A DNA stretch of 64,000 nt, from the NCBI GenBank assembly GCA_049647585.1, contig JBARXY010000044.1, positions 1 through 64,000 on the forward strand, given 5' to 3'. This document shows, piece by piece, positions 42,808 through 52,222 of the stretch. Numbering within the stretch: position 1 is the stretch's first letter; each line of letters opens with the position of its first letter. This DNA is from JAGQSZ01 sp049647585 (GTDB taxonomy: Bacteria; Actinomycetota; Acidimicrobiia; Acidimicrobiales; Microtrichaceae). A program made the translations under genes and the position numbers. The notes beneath the pieces were generated by a model. That model saw nothing but the letters and a program-made list of their open reading frames with translations, searched no databases and was not told where the DNA came from.

Positions 42808-44607
42808 ATGGCGCCAGATCCAGGGGACGTGGTCCCCGGATCCAAAGTTGAGCAGGCGAAGGCCCGCAGCAACCATCTGCGGGCGACGATCGCAGAGGAA
42901 TTGAGCGACAGCGCGCTGCCGTTCAGTACTGACACCGGGTTGGCGCTCAAGTTCCACGGCACATACACCCAGGACGACCGTGACACCCGGACCCAGCGTC
43001 GCAAGGACGGTCTGAAACCGGATTCCTTCCACATGGTCCGCACGGGAATACCGGGTGGCGTGTTGAGCGCCGAGCAGTACCTGGTGATGGACAAGCTCGC
43101 CGATACCGTCGGCAACGGTACGTTGCGGGTCACCACCCGCCAGGACATCCAGTTCCACCGGGTCTACAAGACCGATCTGTATGAGCTGATCAATCTGCTC
43201 AACGGCGCCCTCGTGACCACACTTGCCGCCTGTGGGGACGTGGTGCGCAACACCACTGCCTGCCCGGCGCCGCTGCCCGATCCGGTTCGGACCGAACTGC
43301 GTGATTGGGCGACCCGGATCTCGGCCCATTTCAAACCGAAGTCACGCGCCTATTACGACATCTGGGTCGACGGCGAACACGCGGTGTCCGCAGGTGCCAA
43401 GACGATCGAGTCGAATTCAGAGGACCCAGCAAGGCGGGGCACCGACGAGGACGCCGGTAGCAGCGGATCGGACGAGGTTGAGCCCCTCTACGGACAGGTC
43501 TACCTGCCCCGGAAGTTCAAGATCGGGTTCAGTGCACCTGGCGACAACTGCACTGACGTACTCATCAACGACCTCGCGGTGATTCCTGTCGTTGAGGGCG
43601 AAACGATTACCGCATTCACGCTGTTCATCGGCGGAGGACAGGGCAAGACCCACAACAAGCCCGAGACCTACCCGCGACTTGCCACACCGTTGACGACCGT
43701 CCCGCCCGAGGAACTGTTCGCCACGGCAGAGGCAGTCATCAAGTTGCACCGTGACTACGGCGACCGGAACAACCGTGAACATGCCCGCCTCAAGTACGTC
43801 ATCGATGACCTGGGTGACGAGCGGGTGCGTGAGATCATCGCCCAGAACCTCGGCGTCGCCCAGCTGCGCGAGGCCGATCCGGTCGTGCTCGACCATGCAG
43901 ATGACCATCTGGGTTGGCACCCCCAGGAAGGCGGCGGCTGGTTCCTAGGGGTGAAGGTCATGAACGGACGCATCGCGGACGTCGACGACAATCACGTTCG
44001 AACTGGATTGCGTGCCGTCGTCGAGCGCTTCGGAGCGTCGGTCCGTTTCACCGCCAGGGAAGACGTCCTGCTGTGTGACATCAGCGATTCCGATCGGGCT
44101 CTTGTCAACGAACTGCTGGCCGAGCACGGTGTTCGCCCCGCCGAGCAGTGGGTTCCTGTCGCGCTGAACTCCTTCGCATGCCCGTCACTTCCGACGTGTG
44201 GCCTGGCGTTGGCCGAGTCCGAGCGATTCATACCGACCGTGCTCGACCGTCTCCATGAGGCGCTCGACCAACGGGGACTGGGCGACCTCGAGGTGCACGT
44301 CCGCATGACGGGATGCCCCAACGGCTGCTCTCGCCCGTATACAACCGAGGTGGCCTTCGTGGGGCGGGGAAAGAACCGCTACGACGTGCACCTTGGGGGC
44401 GAGCAGGTCGGTGTCCGCCTCAATGAGATCTTCTGCGAGAACGTCCCGGGCGGCAGTCTGGTCGACGTGCTGGTGCCGGTCTTCGAGCGCTACTCCGAGC
44501 AGCGGGGTGACGGACAAGGCTTTGGCGACTGGTGTCACCAAGTCAGCGTTGCGAAGCTGCGCGCGGAGCTTGGAACCGAGGAGTGGGTCCGCACTCCTCG
44601 GTCCTAA
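42808..44607 (+). CDS. sir: Ferredoxin-type sulfite reductase
   Basis: 599-residue siroheme/4Fe-4S reductase. Cluster cysteines are in CPSLPTC and GCPNGC, with siroheme-binding TTRQDIQFH in the N-terminal half and two ferredoxin-like repeats (VRTGIPGGVLSAEQ; GWFLGVKVMNGRIAD). The layout matches single-chain ferredoxin-dependent sulfite reductases more than nitrite reductases; a second, nitrite-type paralogue is at 50504. An acidic insertion near residues 200-225 is unusual. ATG preceded by GAGGAGTGGC. The 3' end lies in a four-unit repeat shared with the convergent gene. Confidence 0.85.
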   Translation: MAPDPGDVVPGSKVEQAKARSNHLRATIAEELSDSALPFSTDTGLALKFHGTYTQDDRDTRTQRRKDGLKPDSFHMVRTGIPGGVLSAEQYLVMDKLADTVGNGTLRVTTRQDIQFHRVYKTDLYELINLLNGALVTTLAACGDVVRNTTACPAPLPDPVRTELRDWATRISAHFKPKSRAYYDIWVDGEHAVSAGAKTIESNSEDPARRGTDEDAGSSGSDEVEPLYGQVYLPRKFKIGFSAPGDNCTDVLINDLAVIPVVEGETITAFTLFIGGGQGKTHNKPETYPRLATPLTTVPPEELFATAEAVIKLHRDYGDRNNREHARLKYVIDDLGDERVREIIAQNLGVAQLREADPVVLDHADDHLGWHPQEGGGWFLGVKVMNGRIADVDDNHVRTGLRAVVERFGASVRFTAREDVLLCDISDSDRALVNELLAEHGVRPAEQWVPVALNSFACPSLPTCGLALAESERFIPTVLDRLHEALDQRGLGDLEVHVRMTGCPNGCSRPYTTEVAFVGRGKNRYDVHLGGEQVGVRLNEIFCENVPGGSLVDVLVPVFERYSEQRGDGQGFGDWCHQVSVAKLRAELGTEEWVRTPRS

Positions 44608-44663
44608 CGCACCCTCGGTCCTAACTCACTCCGCGGTCCCAACTAACTCGGCGGTCCTAGTTC
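44593..44663. repeat. Four 17-18-bp tandem repeats bridging two convergent stop codons
   Basis: Units 44593-44610, 44611-44627, 44628-44645 and 44646-44663 share CTCGGTCCTAAC-like cores. Unit 1 carries the sulfite reductase TAA (44605-44607); unit 4 carries the stop of the DODA gene on the other strand (44657-44659). Further TAA/TAG triplets on the plus strand lie at 44622, 44644 and 44658, in two different frames. Confidence 0.85.
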
Positions 44664-45484
44664 GTCGGGACGGGACCGAAGCGGTAACTGGCCGAGGTGA
44701 TCGAACCCATGAAGTCCTTCTCGTAGTAGATCCGCTCGCCGGCGTCGTTACCGGCAGCGCCGACAGCGACCATAAGTGGGATCAGGTGATCCGCGGCAGG
44801 ATGGCTGATTCGCGCTCCCGGCGCGGATACCCATTTCTTGAGTCGCTTCGAGCGCTCATCGGAAGATGAGTCAACAACAGCTTCGGTGAGCCAACCCTCG
44901 AAGGCGCGAGACGGCTCCTCGGCGGCAGGTCCGAACATGGCCAGGTTGTGGAACGTGAATCCGCTGCCAAGAATCACCACGCCCTCGTCGCGCAGCGGGG
45001 CCAGAGCACGTCCCACGGCCAGGTGGGCCTCGGGGTCATAGTCCCGCCTGATCGAGAGTTGCAGGATCGGCACGTCGGCCTCGGGGTAGGAGACGTACAT
45101 CGGGGCGAAGACGCCGTGGTCGAAACCTCGGTTCGCGTCCTGTTTGATTGCGATCCCGGCACCATCGAGGAGCTCGACGACCCGAGCCGCGACCTCGGGT
45201 GAGCCGGGCGCCGGATACTGGATGTGGTAGGTGAACTCCGGGAAACCCCCATAGTCATAGAGCATCGGCGGATTGGGGTTGGTCTGGACGGTGAAGTCCT
45301 GTGTCTCCCAGTGTCCCGAAACGACCAGGATCGCCTTCGGTGTGATTCCGAGCTCGCGCGGGATGGACTGGAGGGACTCTTCGAGCGCCGTCCAGTCGGC
45401 GCCCATCATGTCCTTGATCCAGGGCCAGGGGCCACCGCCGTGCGAGACGAAGTATGTGGGTAGGCGTGTGCTTGTGTCAGACAT
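44657..45484 (-). CDS. DODA/LigB-family extradiol dioxygenase (YgiD-like)
   Basis: 275-residue class III ring-cleaving dioxygenase. PTYFVSHGGGPW contains the first metal His, ILVVSGHWET the second, and RGFDHGVFAPM the third; the family is 4,5-DOPA dioxygenase-like. Non-haem Fe or Zn enzyme, natural substrate unknown. GGAGGATGAA precedes the ATG at 45484. Co-transcribed with the PPOX gene upstream (one-base gap) and probably controlled by the divergent MarR gene. Confidence 0.88.
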   Translation of the reverse strand: MSDTSTRLPTYFVSHGGGPWPWIKDMMGADWTALEESLQSIPRELGITPKAILVVSGHWETQDFTVQTNPNPPMLYDYGGFPEFTYHIQYPAPGSPEVAARVVELLDGAGIAIKQDANRGFDHGVFAPMYVSYPEADVPILQLSIRRDYDPEAHLAVGRALAPLRDEGVVILGSGFTFHNLAMFGPAAEEPSRAFEGWLTEAVVDSSSDERSKRLKKWVSAPGARISHPAADHLIPLMVAVGAAGNDAGERIYYEKDFMGSITSASYRFGPVPTN

Positions 45485-45485
45485 T

Positions 45486-45881
45486 TCATCCTCCGGACAT
45501 GTTGACCGCGTTGACCCTGACCGGTTCAAAGGTCACGACGACGCGTGACTCGCCGGGACCGTCCATCTGTCGCAGATCGGCGTTGTACTTGGCTCCGACA
45601 CGATCAGCGAACTGGTAGTCGTCGTCGGCCTCGATGGTGACGTCGCCACGGACCTCGAGGTAGCGGTAGTCGCCCTCATCGAGGATGAACAGGGTTGCCG
45701 CGGGATTGGCGAGCAGATTCTTGGTCTTCTGCCGGGCCCGGTTGAGTGACACCCGGAGCTTTCCGTCCTCGAAGAGGAACCAGACGGCGCTCAGTTGAGG
45801 TCGCCCATCGCTGCCGATGGTTGCGATCGTCGCTACAGGTCGTTCGGTGAGGTCCAGGTATTCATCGGGAATGGTCGGCAT
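45486..45881 (-). CDS. PPOX-class F420-dependent flavin/deazaflavin protein
   Basis: 131-residue split-barrel protein of the pyridoxamine-oxidase-like class (TIGR03618 type): RPVATIATIGSDGRPQLSAVWF, then KTKNLLANPAATLFI and DDYQFADRV. Probably binds F420. ATG at 45881 (MPTIPDEYLDL) with GGAG upstream; seven extra residues are possible from 45902. First gene of the PPOX-DODA operon. Confidence 0.87.
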   Translation of the reverse strand: MPTIPDEYLDLTERPVATIATIGSDGRPQLSAVWFLFEDGKLRVSLNRARQKTKNLLANPAATLFILDEGDYRYLEVRGDVTIEADDDYQFADRVGAKYNADLRQMDGPGESRVVVTFEPVRVNAVNMSGG

Positions 45882-45923
45882 CGTCAGCTCCAGTTTGTTC
45901 AAGCGTTAAGCAATTGTAGCAGT

Positions 45924-45966
45924 TTTACTTAAACATGCAACTGATTGAGTTCATGCATGAAGTAAA
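45924..45966. promoter_or_regulatory. MarR operator candidate
   Basis: TTTACTT (45924-45930) and AAGTAAA (45960-45966) form outer arms, with CATGCA (45934-45939) and TGCATG (45953-45959 region) as inner arms, in the gap between the divergent PPOX and MarR genes. It lies right before the MarR ATG, suiting autorepression. Confidence 0.6.
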
Positions 45967-45974
45967 CTTGCGGC

Positions 45975-46457
45975 ATGTCCACATCCTCGCCCCGTTGGCT
46001 GTCAGAAGAAGAACAGGAGACGTGGCTGTCGTTGGTGAGCATGCTCATACGACTACCTGCCCAGCTGGATCGACAGCTACAACGCGACGCGGGCATCACG
46101 CATTTCGAGTATCAGGTCTTGGCTGGCCTTTCGGAGGCGGCCGATGGAACCATGCGGATGACGTTGCTGGCGGAGCGAACCGAGGGCTCGTTGCCCCGAC
46201 TCTCCCAGGTCGTCGCCAGACTGGAGAAGCGCGGCTGGGTCACACGGTCGACCGACCCGGACGATGGTCGATGCACGCTCGCAACCCTGACCTCCGAGGG
46301 GCGTGACAAGGTTGTCGAGGCAGCTCCCGGCCATGTGGCCGAGGTGCGCCGGCTGGTCCTCGATCCGCTCAGTCCGACCCAGGCGAAGCAACTGCGGACC
46401 ATCGGTAAGCGCGTGATTCAGGCAGTGGATGCCTCAGCAAACGATTTGAACACCTGA
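45975..46457 (+). CDS. MarR-family transcriptional regulator
   Basis: 160-residue winged-helix regulator: ITHFEYQVLAGLSEA, MTLLAERTEGSLPRLSQVVARLEKRGWV and a wing with DPDDGRCTLATLTSEGRD. Likely represses the divergent PPOX-DODA operon and itself through the dyad at 45924-45966, responding to a phenolic or similar ligand (inference). Confidence 0.9.
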   Translation: MSTSSPRWLSEEEQETWLSLVSMLIRLPAQLDRQLQRDAGITHFEYQVLAGLSEAADGTMRMTLLAERTEGSLPRLSQVVARLEKRGWVTRSTDPDDGRCTLATLTSEGRDKVVEAAPGHVAEVRRLVLDPLSPTQAKQLRTIGKRVIQAVDASANDLNT

Positions 46458-46504
46458 GGCCTGACGGACGCAGTGGTGGCCCCTGGTCGCAGCGTTTCAG
46501 CGGC

Positions 46505-47020
46505 TCAGCGAAGCGACCGGCGAATGTCCTTCATCAAAAGGTACAGATGCATCTCATCCGTCGGTGATGGCATGAACTCGGGAATAAGATGCAGGTAGAA
46601 CTCTCTTGCTGAGGAATCTTCGGCGTGGACCAGCAATCCCCGGCAACCGATCTGTTCGCTGAATGAGTGCGTCCTGAGAATCACGTCTCGAAGCATCCCC
46701 GCCCCCAAGCCCTGATTCCCATGGTTCAAGTCGACCGCGAGCCGAGCGAGGAGAGCGACAGGCTGTGGATAGCGTCCAGCACCTTTGCTCATACGCGGAG
46801 GCACCTCGGACGAAGCGACACTGGCCATGCACCAGGCGTAATACGCCACGACTACTTCTGACCCGGGCCGGGTAACGACGAGCACGCGCGTCAGACCAGA
46901 ATTCATTGACTGACGCGCGTAGCGATGAATCCACTCTGTTTGTTCCGCCGACCGGCATTCGAAACCGTCGAGAATGTGACCCGGTCTGAGCAGTGCCGGC
47001 GAGGTGTAGCGGTTACTCAC
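46505..47020 (-). CDS. TacT-like GNAT toxin
   Basis: 171-residue GNAT of the TacT/AtaT type: VVAYYAWCMASV, PVALLARLAVDLNHGNQGLGAGMLRDVI (acetyl-CoA loop), and EQIGCRGLLVHAEDSSAREFYLHL with the C-terminal catalytic Tyr. These toxins acetylate aminoacyl-tRNA. Start overlaps the stop of the DUF1778 gene (GTGA), the normal antitoxin-toxin arrangement. The stop is followed by a weak CGCTGA series. Confidence 0.88.
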   Translation of the reverse strand: MSNRYTSPALLRPGHILDGFECRSAEQTEWIHRYARQSMNSGLTRVLVVTRPGSEVVVAYYAWCMASVASSEVPPRMSKGAGRYPQPVALLARLAVDLNHGNQGLGAGMLRDVILRTHSFSEQIGCRGLLVHAEDSSAREFYLHLIPEFMPSPTDEMHLYLLMKDIRRSLR

Positions 47021-47295
47021 TCGTCGATGAACGGTGACGGACGCTCCATGAGTAGGCGCAGCCCGGCAAGGTCACGGGATCGCCTCTTGTTGACTTCCTC
47101 CCAGGACGCCATCGCCTCGGAGTCGAGTTCAAACTCGGTGCGATCAGCCAGCACCCGCTTTGCCGCGACGGTGAGATTTGCGACAACGAACTCCGTAAGA
47201 CCGCCCCCCTCCTGGGCGACCGCCCGGTCGATAAGTGCTCTTTCGTTCTTGGTAGTGCGAACTTCAAGTCGCTCGCTGCGTAGCCGTGTTGCCAT
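47017..47295 (-). CDS. DUF1778 (TacA-like) antitoxin
   Basis: 92-residue ribbon-helix-helix antitoxin: RSERLEVRTTKNERALIDRAVAQEG then LTEFVVANLTVAAKRVLADR, and a C-terminal toxin-binding tail. ATG at 47295 with GGAGGTG upstream. GGCC-N7-GGCC directly upstream (about 47318-47332) may be its operator. Confidence 0.87.
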   Translation of the reverse strand: MATRLRSERLEVRTTKNERALIDRAVAQEGGGLTEFVVANLTVAAKRVLADRTEFELDSEAMASWEEVNKRRSRDLAGLRLLMERPSPFIDE

Positions 47296-47523
47296 AAGGG
47301 GCACCTCCTGTGTCCGGCCATCATACGGCCACAATCCCCCCAGATGCCCGCCCGGCTTCCAATGGTCAAGTGCGAGCCCTGGGAACACTCAGATCCAAGT
47401 CTTAGATCGCCCAAGACCTGCGAGTTTCTTGCCTAGGCCGTCGGCCACCACTGCCGGAGAGCCATTGAAAGAAATCTTTCTCCGCCCCGACACCACGGTT
47501 CTGACCGCTCTCGCGCCGAGCGG

Positions 47524-47862
47524 ATGGCCGGGCGGGTCGCCGCCAAGGCTGAGCGCCAACAGGACGTGGCCCGAAAGCTGTCAGATCGAGCCGAGCATCT
47601 TGAGCGCATCGCCGAGCAGATCAGCGCCTTGGACGAATGCGTGTTCGGATACTGCCTGCAGGACCTCCGGGGTTCCAGCGACTTCCAGAACCCGCCGACG
47701 GAACTGGTGGCTTACGTCGAGGCGGGGCGCCGACATCTCTGGTTCGATTCAGAGGTAGCGACCGACATCGGAAGAGTGCGGAGAAAGAGCCGATTCGTCC
47801 GACACGCTGGCGAAATTGAGGTTCTCGACCGTCTCTACCAAAGACTCAGTGGTGATTCCTGA
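47524..47862 (+). CDS. Hypothetical protein, possible small gene
   Basis: 112-residue frame not recognised as any family. The N-terminal 35 residues are strongly helical (AERQQDVARKLSDRAEHLERIAEQI), followed by DECVFGYCLQDLRG. Third codon positions are mostly G or C up to about 47750, as in real genes here. Its last 114 bases are antisense to the end of the AAA ATPase, and no clear ribosome site is seen. Confidence 0.4.
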   Translation: MAGRVAAKAERQQDVARKLSDRAEHLERIAEQISALDECVFGYCLQDLRGSSDFQNPPTELVAYVEAGRRHLWFDSEVATDIGRVRRKSRFVRHAGEIEVLDRLYQRLSGDS

Positions 47863-49079
47863 TCCATCTGTTGCCAAGAACGACCGGCGGATGACCTCGC
47901 GAAGGTCAGCTCCGGTCGCCCCATCGGTGGAACGCGCGATGCGGTCGTAGTCGATTGGTCCAGCTATGGCGATCTTTTCGAGAAAGTGGCGGAGAATTTC
48001 GCGCCGGGCTGTTTCGTCCGGCGGTCCGATCTGCAGAGTGACATCAAAGCGCCCGGCCCTCATCGCAGCTGTGTCGATCGCGTCCGAGTCATTTGAGGTG
48101 GCAACGGTTATCACCTCATGGTGTCGGGTCATGAGCCCATCTAGGACTGTGAGGAAGTGATGAGGCCTGCTCTGGCGGACCGTTCCTCCCGATCTCCCAC
48201 CAGTAGATCGAGATCTTCGAGGAACACCACCGCGGGTGCGAGGTACTGGAGTTCCTTGTAGAGCTCGGTGATCAGCCACTGTCCAACTTGAGCGCTGACG
48301 AGCACAACGGTCGCTCGACCGTTGAGCTCAAGCGCCGCTCGACGACACAACGCGGTCTTGCCGACGCCAGTGGGACCGGCGATGAGGATCCCTCTGTTTG
48401 AACCAAGCTCGGCGCCTCGAAGCGCCTGAAGCTGACTGACTGCATCGACCACGTTGCGGGCGATCAGGTCGTTGACCTCCTCGGAGAACCACAATGGCCC
48501 AGGGTCGAGGTCAGAGATCGGGCGTGACTCGAAGGAGATACCTCCTGCGACGCCCTTGGCCTCGAGCAGCTGGAATCTCCAAGGGTTGGCGTCGCCACGT
48601 GCAGATTCCTCGAGGTCCCTCAGATACTCGTGTGCTGACTCCTCATGCTCAGACCGGACACTGATCCGGACATGGCGATGTTGTTGGTGCATCCACGTCG
48701 AAATGACAGCGGGAACCTCCAGAAGGGTCCCCGAGGCGAAGAAGCCTGTGACGTAATGGGCAGCACGCTCCAGCCGTTCTCCAATCGGCACCCGCTTCCA
48801 ACCGGCGGGCTCGGCCAAATTCGCACCCGCCAGTTCAGACGCGTGTTTCTGCATATGCGCGCCGACTACAAGCGCGATGGATTCGCACAGGGGTGACTGG
48901 TATTCCTCAGCGACGTTGACCCACGCCGAGTTCTTGGTCCCAAGGTGCTGCTCCACCCGATGATCGAAGTCATTGCGGAGCTGACGACGGCGCTCGTTGA
49001 GTAGAAGCGTATTGAGCTCGTACTCGACCTGGATCAGGTCCTCTCGAGTCACTCGGTCAGGCTGCTTGGGCTCATCCAT
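47749..49079 (-). pseudogene. AAA ATPase (CDC48/FtsH-type domain), frameshifted
   Basis: Two frames make one AAA ATPase. The first (48141-49079) gives an about 200-residue N-terminal part of unknown function, then Walker A AGPTGVGKTAL and Walker B VVFLEDLDLLVGDREERSARAG. The second (within 47749-48279) continues HHFLTVLDGLMTRHHEVITVATSND with sensor 1, then AMRAGRFD and the lid helices. The switch falls near 48160-48180. It is a disabled gene, a sequence error, or programmed shifting; no classic slippery heptamer is visible. Confidence 0.75.
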
Positions 49080-49222
49080 CAGGTCAGTCTGGCGGATCTC
49101 CCTCGATCGAGTGGCTGAAATTGCTGCCGCGCCCAGCTATTGGTTGCAGCAGAACATCTTCCAATATACGGTCGGGCCGGGTCGGAGCGAGGGGGGTTTC
49201 GTCCCGCCGAGGAGGGCGAAAA

Positions 49223-50401
49223 ATGACCGATAGTGCCGGACCGAGCGCGTCGTCGACGCGCGTAATCGTGGCAGCCCTTGTCGGGTTGGTAACGCTCATC
49301 GCAGTGGCTTGTACGCCACCGCCAGGGGGAACTGACGGTAGCGGGGGAACCACCTCGACGACCTCAACCACGTCCACGACTTCCACCTCCACAACCACGA
49401 CGACTGTGCCTCTGCCGCCGTTGGGGCCGACAGCACTTCGGTTCATCAGTGATCCAGGTGACTACATCGGAGGGGGTCGTACCACTACCTGGACACCCGA
49501 CGACGGTGTCTTCAGTGTGTCAGGCGGAGGGTCGAAGATCGCTGCACGCTTCGACGGCGGATCATCGGCCAATTGGACTCTCAACTTCACTGCTCCGATC
49601 GGCGAGCGGCTCATGCCGGGTCCGTTCGAACAGGCAGCCAGATACCCCTTCGAGTCACCAACCCGACCAGGCCTTTCGGTGACCGGGTCAGGTCGGGCCT
49701 GCAACACCGTCACGGGCAGATTCGACATCCTGCAAGTGTCGACTGACCGCAACGGCAATTTGACCAGATTTGCTGCGGATTTCGAACAGCATTGTGGAGG
49801 AGCGGCTGCTGCGTTGCGGGGAACTATCAACTGGCACGCGAGCGATGCCTATCCTGAGGCCTTCGACGCTGACACCGACGGAGTGTTCGACCATCTTGAC
49901 AACTGCCCCGAGATTGCCAATGCGGACCAGATAGATTTCGATAGCAACAATGTCGGAGATGCCTGCGACAGCGGTACCTATATCCGCCTCGAAAGCGACA
50001 AGGGTGACTTCGTCGGTCAGGGCCTCACCCGAATGTGGTTCCCAACTGACGGAACGTTCCGTGTCTCCAGAACTTATGACGACACGAGCAACGTCCAGGT
50101 CAACTTTGATGGTGGGCCAGACAGGTGGTCTGTGCAATTCAACACACCCGACGAAGTTCTGACGCCTGGCACCTATACGGGAGCGACCAGATTCCCGTTC
50201 AACTCGCCAACCCGACCAGGTCTTAACGTTGATGGTTCGTCACGGGGCTGCAACACCCTTACCGGAACGTTCACCGTGCTCGAGGCGGTCTATAACCCGG
50301 ACAACAGCGTGGCGAGATTCTCCGCCAACTTCGAGCAGCACTGCGAGGGCAACGCCGCTGCGCTGACTGGAAGCGTGCGATACAACGCCACTGCCCACTA
50401 G
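49223..50401 (+). CDS. Secreted lipoprotein with two similar domains around a TSP3 calcium motif
   Basis: 392 residues. Lipoprotein signal ends in LIAVAC, followed by a Thr/Ser linker. Two similar beta-rich domains follow (about 70-225 and 255-390): each starts with a D-x-GD[YF][IV]G-x-G strand, contains F.SPTRPGL.V.GS.R.CNT.TG.F.[IV]L, and ends with R.[AS]A[ND]FEQHC.G.AAAL.G. Between them DADTDGVFDHLDNCPEIANA is a thrombospondin type 3 calcium repeat. Likely a calcium-dependent surface protein; function unknown. GAGGAGGG precedes the ATG. Confidence 0.85.
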   Translation: MTDSAGPSASSTRVIVAALVGLVTLIAVACTPPPGGTDGSGGTTSTTSTTSTTSTSTTTTTVPLPPLGPTALRFISDPGDYIGGGRTTTWTPDDGVFSVSGGGSKIAARFDGGSSANWTLNFTAPIGERLMPGPFEQAARYPFESPTRPGLSVTGSGRACNTVTGRFDILQVSTDRNGNLTRFAADFEQHCGGAAAALRGTINWHASDAYPEAFDADTDGVFDHLDNCPEIANADQIDFDSNNVGDACDSGTYIRLESDKGDFVGQGLTRMWFPTDGTFRVSRTYDDTSNVQVNFDGGPDRWSVQFNTPDEVLTPGTYTGATRFPFNSPTRPGLNVDGSSRGCNTLTGTFTVLEAVYNPDNSVARFSANFEQHCEGNAAALTGSVRYNATAH

Positions 50402-50503
50402 CGGGCAGCCTCACGCCGGCCTCAATCCCGGTGTGAGCAAAAAGTCATGGAGCCAACATCGGTCGATAACCGACCTGAAATCCGGTGTTCGTAGGTTCAC
50501 CGC

Positions 50504-52153
50504 ATGGCTTCCATCGATATTCCTGCCGCCAAGCGCTCGGGCCTCACAGTGGACCTCGATCGGCTCCGTGACGAGGGCGACGACTGGCTGACTCCAGAGG
50601 ATCGCTTCGCTCTCAAGACATATGGGGCGTGTACCCAGCTACAGCCCCACGTCTTCATGGTGCGGATCCGCGTTCCCGGTGGGGTTCTGCCGACAGTGCA
50701 GGCCAGGGGACTCGCGCGCATCGCCAACCGATACGGCGAGAACTGGCTCCACCTCACGACCCGGCAGGGATGCGAACTCCACTGGGTAGCGGATCGGCAA
50801 GTTCCAGACGTACTAGACGATCTGGCTCGAAGCGGATTGTCGACCCGGTCGGCATGCGGGCACACCGTGCGCAACGTCATGTGTTCCGAGGACGCCGGTG
50901 TCGGCATTGACGAGCCGTTCGACAGCTTCCCTGACGCCCGTCTGATATCGGACACGCTCGTCGCCCGCTCCGCAGCGCTGAATGTCGTGTTGCCGAGCCG
51001 CCTCAACTTTTCTCTCGGTGGGTCTCCCCGGTGCCGAGACGATGCCCTGGTGAACGACGTGGGTCTGGTGTCGATCGTCCGCGACGGTGAGGCAGGCTAC
51101 GAAATGTGGGCGGGCGGCAGTCTGGGAAAGTCGCCCAGTTTGGCCGTTCTACTGGCACCGTTCGTTGCTAGGGATGAACTGCCTGCTGCGGTCGAAGCGC
51201 TGGTGGACGTCTTCGTCGGCCACGGTGATCTGGATACGCCGGCAAAGGGCCGGATGAAGTTCCTGATCGAACGGCTCGGTGTCGACGAGTTCCGCGGTGC
51301 ATTCCAAACCGCATTTGCTGCGTCGATGCTCCGGCCCCAGCCGCCGATCCCAAAGGTAGACGTCCTTGACGACGACGAGGCTGCGGTGATCCTGGCCGAG
51401 ACACCTCCAGGAGGATGGAGCCTCGGCGTGCGCCCACAGCGAACCGCTGGACTGGCAACGGTCGTAATAGATCTGCCGCTCGGCGACACCAACAGCTCGG
51501 AATTCGACCTGTTCTGTGATTTGGCAGACCGCTTCGCCGACGGCCACCTCACCCTGACCCGTGACCAGAACATTTCGTTCCGCAACGTGAGCCTGGTTGG
51601 AGTGTCGGCCATCCGCAGCGCCATCGGCACTAGGGGACTGTTCCTCCTGGGCGAAGGGTCGACGGCACAGATTCGGGCGTGTACCGGAGCATCGGTGTGT
51701 GCTCTGGGGATCACCGATTCCCCAACCTTGGGCAAGCTGTTGGCCGAGCGCCCTTCGTTGCGACGCAACTCTGCGCTGAAGGTCTACATCTCGGGTTGTC
51801 CGAACTCGTGTGCCCAGCACCAGATCAGCGACATTGGACTCGCCGGTTCCAAGGTCCGGGTCAACGGCGTCACGTCCGATGGCTATCAGGTCTACCTGGG
51901 CGCTGACCTGGCCCAGCATGTAGTCGGCGAGGTCGTCGGGCGTGTGGCCGCAGGAGATATCGGGTTGGCCGTCGATGCGGTCATCGGAACCTGGGAGGCA
52001 CTTCGTCACCACGGCGAGTCGTTGAGTGCGACGGTGCGCCGCCTTGGCATCGAGTCGTTCTCCAACCAGATCCGAGCTGTACTCGAGGACCGCTGGGCTT
52101 CCGGACCCGAACAGGACGAGTCCGCATCTTCCACTCCCGTAGCCATCGGCTGA
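50504..52153 (+). CDS. nirA: Nitrite/sulfite reductase, probable ferredoxin-nitrite reductase
   Basis: 549-residue siroheme/4Fe-4S reductase with cluster cysteines in CTGASVC and GCPNSC and siroheme-site TTRQGCELHW. Followed by a formate/nitrite channel and a NnaR-like regulator, so nitrite is the likely substrate (reduced to ammonium with ferredoxin). Differs clearly from the sulfite reductase at 42808. Confidence 0.85.
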   Translation: MASIDIPAAKRSGLTVDLDRLRDEGDDWLTPEDRFALKTYGACTQLQPHVFMVRIRVPGGVLPTVQARGLARIANRYGENWLHLTTRQGCELHWVADRQVPDVLDDLARSGLSTRSACGHTVRNVMCSEDAGVGIDEPFDSFPDARLISDTLVARSAALNVVLPSRLNFSLGGSPRCRDDALVNDVGLVSIVRDGEAGYEMWAGGSLGKSPSLAVLLAPFVARDELPAAVEALVDVFVGHGDLDTPAKGRMKFLIERLGVDEFRGAFQTAFAASMLRPQPPIPKVDVLDDDEAAVILAETPPGGWSLGVRPQRTAGLATVVIDLPLGDTNSSEFDLFCDLADRFADGHLTLTRDQNISFRNVSLVGVSAIRSAIGTRGLFLLGEGSTAQIRACTGASVCALGITDSPTLGKLLAERPSLRRNSALKVYISGCPNSCAQHQISDIGLAGSKVRVNGVTSDGYQVYLGADLAQHVVGEVVGRVAAGDIGLAVDAVIGTWEALRHHGESLSATVRRLGIESFSNQIRAVLEDRWASGPEQDESASSTPVAIG

Positions 52154-52222
52154 CGAACCGACCGCAGCCGTCAACCAGTCCTGTCCCCAAACCATCCAAC
52201 ACAATCAGACCAAGGAAGTCCC

